Origin: Brevibacterium moorei
GTDB lineage: Bacteria; Actinomycetota; Actinomycetes; Actinomycetales; Brevibacteriaceae
NCBI RefSeq assembly: GCF_024580735.1
Contig: NZ_JANIJX010000014.1
Coordinates: 42,392-106,391 of the forward strand
Direction of reading: 5' to 3'
DNA length: 64,000 bases
Part shown: in pieces, positions 54,797 to 63,786 of the stretch
Position numbering within the stretch: position 1 is the stretch's first letter
How the letters are laid out: each line of letters begins with the position of its first letter
Made by a program: the position numbers and the translations under genes
The notes under the pieces: model-generated
What the model was told of the DNA's origin: nothing
The model's input: the letters and a program-made list of their open reading frames with translations, nothing else
Database searches by the model: none

Positions 54797-55966
54797 GTGC
54801 GCAGGAATTTGTGGAACGAGGATTACACACCGGACCCGAACGCGGGGTTCGCCCGCTGGGTACTGGCCTTCGGGACCTTCGGAGTGCCCCAGGCCGCCGC
54901 GCCCATCGCCTTCTCACTGCTGGCCCTGTCGCTGACCGGATCGGCCGATCACGGCTCCTGGGTGGTGTTGGCGATGACGCTGGCGCAGATCGCCGGCGCC
55001 GTCCCGGTGGCCCGCGCCGGCCGCGGCCATCCCCTGGTGCGCTACACCCGACTGCTGATGATCGTGCGCACCGGCGCCCTGCTGGCGGCGACCGTGCTGG
55101 CAGCGGCCGGGGCGCCGCTGTGGGCGATCGCCCTGGCCGCCGGCTGCGCCGGACTGGTCAATGGGGCCGCGCACGGCTGCCTGCGCGCGGTGCTCAACCA
55201 TCTGGTCGGCCCCGGCCGGATCCCGCGGGCGCTGGGCCTGGGAGCGACGCTGAACGAGGTGACCTTCGCCTCCTCGCCGGTCATCGTCGCCGTGATCGGG
55301 GCCTACTCGCCGGTCGCCGCCGTCGCCGCCATCGCGGTGCTCGGCACGGTTCCGCTGTTCCTCGTGCCCTCGGTCCAAGCGCCTCCGGCCACGGCGTCCA
55401 CCGTGTCCTCGCGCACTCTGCTGCGGCCCGGAATCCTGCTGTGGCTGTTCTGCTGCCTGGCCACCTCGGCGTCGACCGCCGGGGTCGAGGTCGGTGCCGT
55501 GTCCCTGGCCCTGCGCTTCTCCCTGGCCCCGGCGGCCGGCGCGCTGTTCGCACTGGTGCTGTGTCTGGCCTCGGTCTCGGGCGGCCTGTGGGTCACCGCC
55601 CGCAACCGGCAGGCGCAGCCGCGGGCGGTGATCGCGTACCTGCTGGGCACCTCGGTCGGGGCCGTATTGGTGTGGGGTGGCTGGACCCTGGTCACGACCC
55701 TGGTCGGCGCCGTGCTCATCGGCTTCTTCATCCCGGTGCTGGGCACGCACTATTCGCTGGTGCTCGACCGTCTGGCCCCACCGCAGCTGCGCGCCGAGGC
55801 CTTCTCCCTGTTGCGCACCGCGAGCGCGGTGGGCGTCATCGCCACCTCCGGAGTGCTGGCGATCGCGGGCCTGGACTGGGCCCTGGGCGTGTGCGCGGGC
55901 CTGGTCGTGGTGGCCACGGTGCTGGTGGCTGTGTCCGGACGGCGACCGCCGAACACATCCGCCTGA
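54797..55966 (+). CDS. MFS transporter
   Basis: 389 residues with about 12 hydrophobic segments (for example WVVLAMTLAQIAGAVPVARA and AIALAAGCAGLVNGAAHGC). Weak DHA1-like pattern; the central region is very rich in Ala/Val/Leu. Substrate unknown. A GTG start with a TATAAA hexamer 9 bases upstream suggests a nearly leaderless transcript. It ends 9 bases from the convergent LysR gene. Confidence 0.82.
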   Translation: MRRNLWNEDYTPDPNAGFARWVLAFGTFGVPQAAAPIAFSLLALSLTGSADHGSWVVLAMTLAQIAGAVPVARAGRGHPLVRYTRLLMIVRTGALLAATVLAAAGAPLWAIALAAGCAGLVNGAAHGCLRAVLNHLVGPGRIPRALGLGATLNEVTFASSPVIVAVIGAYSPVAAVAAIAVLGTVPLFLVPSVQAPPATASTVSSRTLLRPGILLWLFCCLATSASTAGVEVGAVSLALRFSLAPAAGALFALVLCLASVSGGLWVTARNRQAQPRAVIAYLLGTSVGAVLVWGGWTLVTTLVGAVLIGFFIPVLGTHYSLVLDRLAPPQLRAEAFSLLRTASAVGVIATSGVLAIAGLDWALGVCAGLVVVATVLVAVSGRRPPNTSA

Positions 55967-55975
55967 GACACGATC

Positions 55976-56866
55976 TCAGACGTCGACGGCCACATCGCCG
56001 ATGCCCTCGGTCGCCCTTGCCCACACGACGTATTGGTCCAGCGTCTCCTCGATCGCGGCCTTCGCATAGTGATCGGGGTGCCAGGCCGCCCACTCATCAC
56101 AGTAGATGGGCTCGCCCCGATAGTGCAGGCCCAGCGAGACCAGTCCGTACTTGGGCGGGTCGATCCCCACCGTCACACCCTGGCCCGCCGCCGTCAGCGC
56201 CTGGGCGATATGGGTGCGGGACACGCTGCGCAGCCGGGGGAAGACGCAGTCCGTACCCGCGACCAGCAATTGGAAGGAGCGCCGCGCGCCGCTGCGCAGA
56301 TCCGACATGAGGATCGGATAATCCTCCAGTTCCTCCAACTCGATACTGCCGCGCCCGGCATCCGGGTGCCCCGGCGGGACCTGCAGATTGAAGGGCAGTT
56401 TGAACAGCAACCGGGTCTCCAGGTCGATCGGCGGGACCAAGGGAGCCATCGCCAGATCGGCCGCGTGTTCGCGCACCGTTTCGTAGATGTCGATCGTGGG
56501 GACCTCGACGACGTCGAAGATGCGCTGGGAACTGTCGGCGATAAAGGGCAGCAGCAGGGTTTCGGCGACCATCGTGGGGCAGGCCACTCGCAGCTGGGTG
56601 GGACGGTTGCTGATGTCGGCCACCGAGCGCCACCACTGGGCGTTGCGGTCTACCATCCGCCTGGCCATCGGCAACAGTGTGCTGCCCGCCGGGGTGAGCG
56701 CCATTCCGGCCTTGGAGCGATCGAAGAGCTTGGCCCCGCACACCTTCTCCAGGGCCTGGACCTTCCGCGAAACCGAGGACTGGGTCATGAACAGGGCGCT
56801 AGCGGCATGGGTGGTCGAGCCGTACTGGGCAACGGCCAGAAAACACTCCACACTTGATATATCCAT
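55976..56866 (-). CDS. LysR-family transcriptional regulator
   Basis: 296 residues. N-terminal winged helix MDISSVECFLAVAQYGSTTH with HTH AASALFMTQSSVSRKVQALE; effector-binding periplasmic-binding-like domain from about 90 (LRVACPTMVAETLLLPFIAD). Divergent from the MHS symporter and amidohydrolase genes with a 103-base gap, the classic layout for a LysR activator of a catabolic operon. An ATGCT-TTGAG-AGCAT palindrome overlaps its start codon and probably allows autoregulation. The start at 56866 is preferred by family alignment over upstream in-frame starts. Confidence 0.92.
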   Translation of the reverse strand: MDISSVECFLAVAQYGSTTHAASALFMTQSSVSRKVQALEKVCGAKLFDRSKAGMALTPAGSTLLPMARRMVDRNAQWWRSVADISNRPTQLRVACPTMVAETLLLPFIADSSQRIFDVVEVPTIDIYETVREHAADLAMAPLVPPIDLETRLLFKLPFNLQVPPGHPDAGRGSIELEELEDYPILMSDLRSGARRSFQLLVAGTDCVFPRLRSVSRTHIAQALTAAGQGVTVGIDPPKYGLVSLGLHYRGEPIYCDEWAAWHPDHYAKAAIEETLDQYVVWARATEGIGDVAVDV

Positions 56867-56879
56867 GCTTTGAGAGCAT
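56865..56879. promoter_or_regulatory. LysR-type palindromic operator
   Basis: ATGCT-TTGAG-AGCAT, 15 bases, fits the T-N11-A form of LysR boxes and overlaps the LysR start codon. The motif AGCAT recurs at 56880-56884 and GAGCATT further on, so more than one dimer may bind in the gap. Confidence 0.6.
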
Positions 56880-56969
56880 AGCATCACTCATATTTGAGCA
56901 TTTTTACGCATAACCATGGCGGGCTTATCGTGAGGCGAACCACTTTTACGAACGAGAGGGAACCCCTTC

Positions 56970-58307
56970 GTGTCTCACGTCCCAACATCACCGGCCGCCC
57001 CGGCCACGAAGGCCCAGCGCGCCAATCAACGCAAGTCCACCCTGGGCGCCTTCGTCGGCACGGCGATCGAATGGTATGACTTCTACATCTTCGGCACCGC
57101 ATCGGCACTGGTATTCGGCAAGCTGTTCTTCCCCGTCCTGTCGCCTGGTGTCGCACTCCTGGCATCCTTCGCCACCTTCTGGGTCGGGTTCCTGGCCCGG
57201 CCCATCGGCGGATTCATCTTCAGCCACTTCGGCGACAAGCTGGGGCGCAAGAACACCCTGCTGGTCACTCTGGTGATGATGGGCAGCGCCACCTTCCTCA
57301 TCGGCTGCCTGCCGACCTATCAGAGCATCGGCGTCTGGGCGCCCGTCCTGCTGGTCGTCCTCCGCGCAATCCAGGGCCTGTCCGTTGGCGGCGAATGGGG
57401 CGGGGCCGTGGTGCTGGCCACCGAGAACTCCGCCGAGGGCAAGAAGGGCATGGCCGGCGCCTGGGTCCAGCAGGGTTCGCCCGCCGGCTCCATCATCGCC
57501 ACCCTGGTCTTCCTGGCCGTCGGCTCCCTGCCCGACGCACAGTTCCTGTCCTGGGGCTGGCGCGTTCCCTTCCTCATCACCGTCGTCTTGCTCTTCGTCG
57601 CCTTCCTGATCCGCCGCAGTGTCGAGGAATCCGAACAGTTCAAGGAGGTCCAGGAGGCCGGCGAGGTCGCCAAGGTTCCGTTCCTCGAGGCCTTCCGAGT
57701 CGCCCCTCTGCTTATCGTCTTCGGTGTGTTGGGTTCCGCGCTGGGCATCGGGCTGGCATATTTCAACAACACCTTCCTGCTGTCGTGGACGACCGGCCTG
57801 CTCGATATGCCACGCACCCTGGTGCTCAACCTGATCCTGTTGTCGGCCATCGCGCAGTTCATCTGGCAGCCCATCGCCGCCCTCCTGGCGCCGAAGGTCG
57901 GCGGCACGCATATCGCGATGATCGCCGGTCTGGTCCTCAACATCGTGTTGGCGGTCCCGTTCTTCATGGCCATCCAGTCGGCCAACGGCGTGTTCCTGGG
58001 CCTCATGCTGGTGATCAACGTCATCGGCGGCACCGGCTACTACTCCCTGCTGGCCAGTGCCCTGGCCGAGGCCTTCCCACCCCGCATCCGCTACACGGGG
58101 GTGTCGGTGGCCTATCAGCTGTGCGCCACGATCTTCGGCGGATCCACCCCGGTGATCGGCCAATGGGTGCTCAACGCATCAGGCGGGAGCCCCTGGGCCG
58201 TCATGGCCTTCTACATCGCTCTGACCGCCGTTACCCTGATGGGCGTGATCGGCCTGCTCGTCCTGAGTCGTCAACCCATCCGTACGCAGAAAGGAAGCAA
58301 GGCATGA
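56970..58307 (+). CDS. MHS-family metabolite:H+ symporter
   Basis: 445 residues, MFS of the MHS (shikimate/alpha-ketoglutarate/proline-betaine) type. FVGTAIEWYDFYIFGTASAL is the MHS signature in helix 1; FSHFGDKLGRKNTLL is motif A; LRAIQGLSVGGEWGGAVVLA is the helix 4 signature with its conserved Glu. It probably imports a carboxylated or zwitterionic metabolite that the next gene's product hydrolyses. The GTG at 56970 is preceded by GAGAGGG. It overlaps the amidohydrolase by 4 bases. Confidence 0.92.
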   Translation: MSHVPTSPAAPATKAQRANQRKSTLGAFVGTAIEWYDFYIFGTASALVFGKLFFPVLSPGVALLASFATFWVGFLARPIGGFIFSHFGDKLGRKNTLLVTLVMMGSATFLIGCLPTYQSIGVWAPVLLVVLRAIQGLSVGGEWGGAVVLATENSAEGKKGMAGAWVQQGSPAGSIIATLVFLAVGSLPDAQFLSWGWRVPFLITVVLLFVAFLIRRSVEESEQFKEVQEAGEVAKVPFLEAFRVAPLLIVFGVLGSALGIGLAYFNNTFLLSWTTGLLDMPRTLVLNLILLSAIAQFIWQPIAALLAPKVGGTHIAMIAGLVLNIVLAVPFFMAIQSANGVFLGLMLVINVIGGTGYYSLLASALAEAFPPRIRYTGVSVAYQLCATIFGGSTPVIGQWVLNASGGSPWAVMAFYIALTAVTLMGVIGLLVLSRQPIRTQKGSKA

Positions 58308-59968
58308 GAATCGATACGATCTTCCGGGGCAATTTCCACACAGGCGAGGCGTTCCCGACCCCGACCTCGGCCCGCCTGGAGGAGAATCGTGCGACCGCAC
58401 TGGCCGTGGACCGCGGTCGAATCGTCGCTGTCTCCCGGAAAGACGACCTGTCCGATTTCGACGGGATCTCAGCACGGGAGACCGTCGAGATCGACGCTCC
58501 CCTGGTGGTTCCCGGCTTCCACGATGCCCACCACCACACGATGGGCACCGGCGAACAGCTGGGTGCGATCGACCTGCGCTATCCGGCTGTGACGAGCCTC
58601 GACGAGCTCTACGCCGCCGTCGAGGCCAGGGCCAAGGAATTGCCGGCCGGCCAGTGGGTGCGCGGCGCCGGCTACGATCAGAACCGCTTGGGCGCCCATC
58701 CGACGGCCGAGATACTCGATCGGGTGGGCCATGGCCACCCGGTGATCCTCGACCATGTCTCGCACCATATGATCACGGCGAACACCGCCGCATTCGAACG
58801 GGCGGGCTTCCCTGGTCGGCGGGACTACCCCGAGGTCGACGGCGGGGTCGTGCCACGCGACGCCGAGGGCCTGCCCCTTGGCCTGTTGCAGGAGAAGGCG
58901 ACCGAACCGATCCAACTGGCCTCGGCGCAGGTGACCAAGGACGAGGCGATCGCCAACCTCAAGCGCGCCTCTGACCAGGCAGTGTCCTACGGGCTGACGA
59001 GCCTGACCGAGCCCGGGGTGATCCTGGGCGGGGCGATGGGGACCAATGCGCCCGTGCTGGACATCTACCAGGACGCAGTGGCCCAGGGAGCGCTGCGCCC
59101 GCGGATGACGGTCATGCCCTTCTATCAGGTACTCCACGGACTGGAAATCAACGCGGAGGGCATGCGCACCCTGGACCTGGGAATCAGGACCGGGTTCGGC
59201 GACGACCGGCTGCGGATCGGGCCGGTCAAGATGATCTCCGATGGCTCGCTCATCGGCAGGTCGGCGGCTGTCCACGAGTGCTATTGCGGGGAGCCGGAGA
59301 ACCGTGGTGTGATGACGGTGCCGCCGGAGGCCATGCCCGATCTCATCGCATCGTTCCACCGGGCGGGCTGGGCCGTGGCCACGCACGCGATCGGCGACAG
59401 GGCGATCGACCATGCGCTCGATGCGATCGAACACGCCCAGCAGTCCTTCCCCCGCGAGGTCCGGCACCGGATCGAGCACTTCTCGATCGCAACGGATGAG
59501 CAGGTCACCCGCTGCGCTGCACTGGGCGTCATCCCGAACCCGCAGGGCGTGTTCATCTCCGAGTTCGGCGATGGCGTGGTCGATGCGATCGGCGCGGAGA
59601 GGGCGGCCGGCACCTACCGGATGCGTTCGCTGGTGGACGCCGGCATGGTGGTGCCCGGTTCGACCGACAGCCCGGTCTCCGATGCGAATCCGCTGAAGTC
59701 GATGCACGACCTGGTCAACCGGCGGACGTCCTCCGGGGCGCCCTTCAATCCCGCCGAGGCGGTGACCATCGGCGAGGCGCTGCACGCCTACACCTATGGT
59801 TCGGCCTATGCGATCAACCGCGAGGACGCCGTCGGCACTCTGGAGGCCGGCAAACTCGCCGATTTCGCCGTGTTGGATGCGGACCTGTTCGGCATCGAAT
59901 CCGCGCGGATCGAAGACGTCACCGTCACGGCCACCGTGATCGGCGGAGATGTCGCGTACCGGGCCTGA
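58304..59968 (+). CDS. Amidohydrolase-family (YtcJ-like) metal-dependent hydrolase
   Basis: 554 residues. First metal motif PGFHDAHHHTMGTGEQL; ATHAIGDRAIDHALDAIEHA and VRHRIEHFSIATDEQV supply further His ligands; STDSPVSDANPLKS has the final Asp. These define the amidohydrolase-3/YtcJ group, which hydrolyses N-acyl or amide bonds. The ATG overlaps the symporter stop, with AAAGGAAG upstream. The substrate is presumably what the MHS carrier imports; this is inference. Confidence 0.9.
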   Translation: MRIDTIFRGNFHTGEAFPTPTSARLEENRATALAVDRGRIVAVSRKDDLSDFDGISARETVEIDAPLVVPGFHDAHHHTMGTGEQLGAIDLRYPAVTSLDELYAAVEARAKELPAGQWVRGAGYDQNRLGAHPTAEILDRVGHGHPVILDHVSHHMITANTAAFERAGFPGRRDYPEVDGGVVPRDAEGLPLGLLQEKATEPIQLASAQVTKDEAIANLKRASDQAVSYGLTSLTEPGVILGGAMGTNAPVLDIYQDAVAQGALRPRMTVMPFYQVLHGLEINAEGMRTLDLGIRTGFGDDRLRIGPVKMISDGSLIGRSAAVHECYCGEPENRGVMTVPPEAMPDLIASFHRAGWAVATHAIGDRAIDHALDAIEHAQQSFPREVRHRIEHFSIATDEQVTRCAALGVIPNPQGVFISEFGDGVVDAIGAERAAGTYRMRSLVDAGMVVPGSTDSPVSDANPLKSMHDLVNRRTSSGAPFNPAEAVTIGEALHAYTYGSAYAINREDAVGTLEAGKLADFAVLDADLFGIESARIEDVTVTATVIGGDVAYRA

Positions 59969-59998
59969 GGATATGGGCTGAGGGTCTTCGAGCGCGCT

Positions 59999-60034
59999 GA
60001 CGGCGGGTGGGGATGACGTTCCCCACCCGCCGTC
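59999..60034. terminator. Hairpin terminator between amidohydrolase and crcB
   Basis: Perfect 14-base inverted repeat (59999-60012 and 60021-60034), 8-base loop, in the gap between convergent genes; no T-tract. Confidence 0.75.
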
Positions 60035-60077
60035 GTCGCGTTCAGACAGGCGGCCGGGCGGCGGTCCGACACCACTT

Positions 60078-60455
60078 CTAGATGAGCGATCCCAACCACA
60101 GCCCCAGCCCCGCCAGGGCCGCCGAACCGATGAGGACGCCCAGGGCATTGGCCAGTCCGGCTCCCCATTTGCGTTCCTGGAGGAGGCGGACCGTCTCGAA
60201 GCTGGCGGTGGAGAAGGTGGTGTAGCCACCCAGGAAGCCGGTCCCAAGGACTTGCTGGAACTCGGGCGGGAGCACGTGCGCCAGGGTCAGTCCGGTCAGC
60301 AGGCCCAGGACCAGGGAGCCCGAGAGGTTGATGGTGATCGTGCCCCAGGGCAGGGTGCCATGGGTATGGGCTTTGACCAGCCCGTCGACTAAGAACCTGG
60401 CCGAGGCGCCCGCTCCCCCGGCCAGGGCCAGGGCCACGAAGATCAGCGGGCTCAT
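60078..60455 (-). CDS. crcB: Fluoride channel CrcB/Fluc, second copy
   Basis: 125 residues, four hydrophobic helices. GGAGASARFLVDGLVKAH; the conserved WGTITINLSGSLVLGLLTG with the pore Asn; GTGFLGGYTTFSTASFE with the phenylalanine-box Phe residues. Fluc channels expel fluoride and work as antiparallel dimers. AGGAGG is 5 bases before the ATG at 60455. It overlaps the other crcB by 4 bases; paired copies often form heterodimers. Confidence 0.93.
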   Translation of the reverse strand: MSPLIFVALALAGGAGASARFLVDGLVKAHTHGTLPWGTITINLSGSLVLGLLTGLTLAHVLPPEFQQVLGTGFLGGYTTFSTASFETVRLLQERKWGAGLANALGVLIGSAALAGLGLWLGSLI

Positions 60456-60934
60456 ACGGTCCTCCTGCCCCAGATCCGGTGCCGGTATCCGGCCAGGGCT
60501 ATGCCTGCCCATGAGGCGGCGGCGCCCACCAGGATGGTCGCCAGGGCGTAGAAGATTCCCGCGGCAGTGAGACCCGGTTCGGCGGATCCGATCAGGGATG
60601 CGGAGTCGGTCGCCAGTGCACTGTAGGTGGTGAAGCCTCCCATGAAACCGGTCCCACCGAACAGGCGCACGCGCCTGCGCCAGCCCTCATCGGGGCCGAG
60701 CCGGTTCAGATCGTCGAGCAGAAAGCCCAGAACGAATGCGCCGAGCACATTGATGGCGAGGATCGTCCAGGGGATGCCGCCTGAGGCCGGCAGCGCTAGG
60801 CTCAGAGCCGCTCGGGCCGCGGTCCCCAGGGTGCCACCGGCGAAGACCAGGAGCAGATAGCGCGGGCGCAGATGGAGCGGCCGGGCGGGACTGCGCAGCT
60901 CCACCTGTAAATCATCGGGATCCGGGGCGTTCAT
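60452..60934 (-). CDS. crcB: Fluoride channel CrcB/Fluc, first copy
   Basis: 160 residues. An N-terminal hydrophilic extension of about 28 residues precedes four helices. FAGGTLGTAARAALSLALPA, WTILAINVLGAFVLGFLLDD, and GGTGFMGGFTTYSALATDS are the Fluc signatures. Together with the downstream copy it should form a heterodimeric channel. The ATG at 60934 has AAAGGTAGGTGG upstream. No fluoride riboswitch was recognised in the 60935-61097 gap. Confidence 0.92.
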   Translation of the reverse strand: MNAPDPDDLQVELRSPARPLHLRPRYLLLVFAGGTLGTAARAALSLALPASGGIPWTILAINVLGAFVLGFLLDDLNRLGPDEGWRRRVRLFGGTGFMGGFTTYSALATDSASLIGSAEPGLTAAGIFYALATILVGAAASWAGIALAGYRHRIWGRRTV

Positions 60935-61085
60935 GGATCCACCTACCTTTCGGGCATGGCAAAGCACGCCAATCGGGTAGGGACTGTTGTCGGGATTCCG
61001 AGGTTCGGGTACGGCGAGCCCCACCGCCGCGGCACGCGACGTGCCTGGTTCCAGGTTAGCACCGGATGTCTTCGAGAGCCGAGGT

Positions 61086-61091
61086 TAGACT
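61086..61091 (+). promoter_or_regulatory. -10 hexamer for leaderless DUF4259 gene
   Basis: TAGACT, 6 bases (CCTCCC) before the ATG at 61098. Confidence 0.6.
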
Positions 61092-61097
61092 CCTCCC

Positions 61098-61499
61098 ATG
61101 GGTGCTTGGGGTATTGGCGCATTTGAAAACGATGGCGCATTGGATCTGGTAGGCGATATGCGCTCTGGTCATTTCAGTTTCGACGAGCTGGGTTGGGCTT
61201 TCGAAGACGAGGATTATCTGGAAGTCGACGGAGGGCAGATCGCCCTGGCCCTGGCTGGGTTGGCGGTCGCGGTGAAGCTGAGGCGACCGTCACCGGTCCC
61301 GGAGTTCGACCTGCAGGCCGTTGCGCCTCTGTTCACATCGGAATCAATCGGATTCATCCGGAATCAGGTCGAACGCACCCTCGCAGGTGCCGAGGGCTCC
61401 GAGCTCTTCGAGCTGTGGGAGGAAACGGACGAACTCGACGCATGGCTGCAGGCATCCAGGGCGACATTGGCGGAGTTGAACGAAATAGGCGGGATTTAG
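61098..61499 (+). CDS. DUF4259 family protein
   Basis: 133 residues. The opening MGAWGIGAFENDGALDLVGD is the hallmark of DUF4259; the rest is acidic and helical (WEETDELDAWLQASRATLAE). Function unknown. No ribosome site is present, but TAGACT is 6 bases ahead of the ATG, predicting a leaderless transcript. It ends 4 bases inside the stop of the convergent HNH gene. Confidence 0.82.
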   Translation: MGAWGIGAFENDGALDLVGDMRSGHFSFDELGWAFEDEDYLEVDGGQIALALAGLAVAVKLRRPSPVPEFDLQAVAPLFTSESIGFIRNQVERTLAGAEGSELFELWEETDELDAWLQASRATLAELNEIGGI

Positions 61500-63649
61500 A
61501 AGGGCGGGGGCGGGTCCGCCAGTTCTTCACCCGGGGGTTCGGCCCGCTGGACCACCGATCGGACCACCGGATACTCCTTCCACGGTGTCCGGTCGTGGTG
61601 TGCGCTGAGGAGCCCTGTCTGATAGGCATTGATCGGATCATCCACCGGAGTGACCCTGACCCGCGACAAGCCCTCTGCGTCCCCGCAATGTCCCAGGTCC
61701 CACACGATCGCATCCTCGGCATCGCGCACGGGCACACTCGTCCCCCGCGTCTTCAACTCATGATGTCGTTTGCACATGACATGCAGATTCGTGAAGTCCG
61801 TGGCCCCACCGGCTTCGGGGTCGACGTGATCGAATGGCACCAAATGTTCGGGTTCGCACGAAGAGGCTTTCCTCGTGCAGCCCGGAAAGGTACACCATCC
61901 CCACCGCGCAGCCAGGGTCAGGCGCATCGCCTGCGACACCCGGTAACGCTTCGCCTGCGAGGGCAGTACCCGGCCGGTATCCGGATCCGTGAGCAGTCGG
62001 TAGACGATATCGGCATCCCCTGCGACCCGTCTGGCCACCTGCGCCGGTACTGGCATCCCGTCATCGGCGTGTCCGGGCAGGTCACCGATCCCGGCATATG
62101 TGGTCACCGGCACGGTCACGACCACAGATGCCTGCTCGGCCAGCCAGTGGGACGAGTCCGGACACTGCAATCGCACCCGAGCCGGGGTCACCTCACCGGT
62201 GCCGGGGTCTGCCAGAGCGACATCCACGAGGGTTTCCGGACGGACACCGGCGAGGACGTCGAAGGCCAGTTGCGCAATGGTGCGCTCGTCGACCAGCTCC
62301 GTGAGCTCGGGGACCGGGGCACCGGGCTCGAACCTGCCCGTACCCATCTCCTGCTGGATGTCGGTTGGCCCGGTGAACACTGCTGTGTTGTTCCGTCGGA
62401 TTGCCCGCGCAGTGCCCACCACTCGCGCGTGCAGGGCCTCCAATTCCAGGGCGGGCCCGACCAGGCCCAGACACGCCGACCCATCCGGATTCTTCGCAAA
62501 GAACACATGCCGACCATCCACCACTCGCTCAGCCTGACGGCCGCTGTCATCGGCGGTGGCGTCGGCCTGAGTGAGCAGGGCGATGCACGCGTGCAGGGTC
62601 TTCCGGAACGCCTGCACCGACGCACTCGGGTCGACCAGGGCCATGCGTTCGTCGATGGCCAGCACCTGCCCGATCGTCAACGCGGCACATGCCCGCGCTA
62701 CATCCTGCAAACGGGCGTAGTCCAGGCCGTATCCATGGACCATGGTGCGCAAGCGGGGCAGACCGATGACCATCGTCAACGCCTGGACCAGGCTCGACCG
62801 GGCCGCGCCCTCACCAACCCCGGTGAGCACCGCGATACGGGCGGGAACGGGGTCGGAGTCGACATCGACCAGGGACGCCACATTCCGGCCCGCGCACCGT
62901 CGGCGGAGTGCCTGGACAACGCGAGCTGCCACCGGATACCCCCGGAAACCGGTGGCCGGGCCGCTGGGGTCCTCACTGGTCGGCGCGTACGCCAGGCATG
63001 GCACCACTCCTGCAGACTCCACCGGATCAAACTCCACCCCTGTCCCAAGGCCACCAACCGCTTGCCCGGGCAAGCGGCCGGCTAAGGCCATGCCGGGCGC
63101 GGGAGCACTGCCGAAGGGAGCCTCGGCATAGACCAGCCCACCCTCCCGGCCGGCGGCCGCGGCGATCCGCCCCGCCCACCGGCTCTGCTGCCCCGGGGTC
63201 AGGGGCACGTGCACATCGTGGACGGGAGCCCCCACATCCAGGGACACCGCAAACAGATCGGCTTCGGTGACCCCGAACCGTGCCGGCAGGTCCGAGTCGA
63301 GGAAGGCCGAGAGACCGAGTAATGCAATCGCGTCGGCCTGCTCGCCGAGTACGTGGGAGGCATCCTGGTGGGCCTCGGACAGGTGCTGGTGTAAATCCCC
63401 GTAGAGACCGGCGGCGTAGGCGCCGGCGACCTCATCACCGATGACCTCTCCCGTGGCCACACGATGAGCATCGGCCCAGTCATCGAAGGCCTTGACCTCA
63501 CGCACTCCGGGATCGTCGTACATCCGCGCGCGGGCCATCGTGGTCTTCGGCGAGACGGCAGGGGTGATGAACAGGGGGTGGGCGGTGGTCGATCCAACCC
63601 GCCAGGTCCCGGCGTGCCACACGTTCGTGTTGTCATGGTGCGGGTTCAT
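61496..63649 (-). CDS. DUF222/HNH endonuclease-domain protein (13E12-repeat type)
   Basis: 717 residues. The large N-terminal DUF222 helical region (about 30-540) is followed by a C-terminal HNH nuclease: WCTFPGCTRKASSCEPEHLV with a Cys pair and the first His, then DFTNLHVMCKRHHELKTRGT with the Asn/His and second Cys of the beta-beta-alpha metal motif. Such proteins occur in many copies in actinobacterial genomes and resemble the mycobacterial 13E12 repeat family; their role is unknown. The ATG at 63649 has GGGGAGG with 8-base spacing. Confidence 0.9.
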   Translation of the reverse strand: MNPHHDNTNVWHAGTWRVGSTTAHPLFITPAVSPKTTMARARMYDDPGVREVKAFDDWADAHRVATGEVIGDEVAGAYAAGLYGDLHQHLSEAHQDASHVLGEQADAIALLGLSAFLDSDLPARFGVTEADLFAVSLDVGAPVHDVHVPLTPGQQSRWAGRIAAAAGREGGLVYAEAPFGSAPAPGMALAGRLPGQAVGGLGTGVEFDPVESAGVVPCLAYAPTSEDPSGPATGFRGYPVAARVVQALRRRCAGRNVASLVDVDSDPVPARIAVLTGVGEGAARSSLVQALTMVIGLPRLRTMVHGYGLDYARLQDVARACAALTIGQVLAIDERMALVDPSASVQAFRKTLHACIALLTQADATADDSGRQAERVVDGRHVFFAKNPDGSACLGLVGPALELEALHARVVGTARAIRRNNTAVFTGPTDIQQEMGTGRFEPGAPVPELTELVDERTIAQLAFDVLAGVRPETLVDVALADPGTGEVTPARVRLQCPDSSHWLAEQASVVVTVPVTTYAGIGDLPGHADDGMPVPAQVARRVAGDADIVYRLLTDPDTGRVLPSQAKRYRVSQAMRLTLAARWGWCTFPGCTRKASSCEPEHLVPFDHVDPEAGGATDFTNLHVMCKRHHELKTRGTSVPVRDAEDAIVWDLGHCGDAEGLSRVRVTPVDDPINAYQTGLLSAHHDRTPWKEYPVVRSVVQRAEPPGEELADPPPPF

Positions 63650-63711
63650 GCCGGTCACCTCCCCGGAATGGGTATATGGCGGAAACTCCTATGTTTCCCG
63701 TAGTCTCATTC

Positions 63712-63729
63712 TAGAACATGATTAGAACA
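63712..63729. repeat. Direct repeat upstream of the HNH gene
   Basis: TAGAACA at 63712-63718 and at 63723-63729, with an 11-base period (one helical turn). It is in the AT-rich 63650-63786 gap and may be an operator for the HNH gene. Confidence 0.35.
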
Positions 63730-63786
63730 GTGACTATGGTGTTCGCTGATATATCATCATTGTTGCATTATTGTGATCGAGATTGC

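Noticed and set aside
54811..56310. 499-residue frame overlapping the MFS and LysR genes
   Set aside because: Arg/Gly/Pro-rich out-of-frame reading of the MFS gene.
57395..58303. N-terminal extension of the amidohydrolase reading frame
   Set aside because: It runs out of frame through the symporter gene; the real start is the ATG at 58304 with its ribosome site.
60935..61097. Fluoride riboswitch before crcB
   Set aside because: The conserved crcB-motif segments were not recognisable by eye; a covariance search would be decisive.
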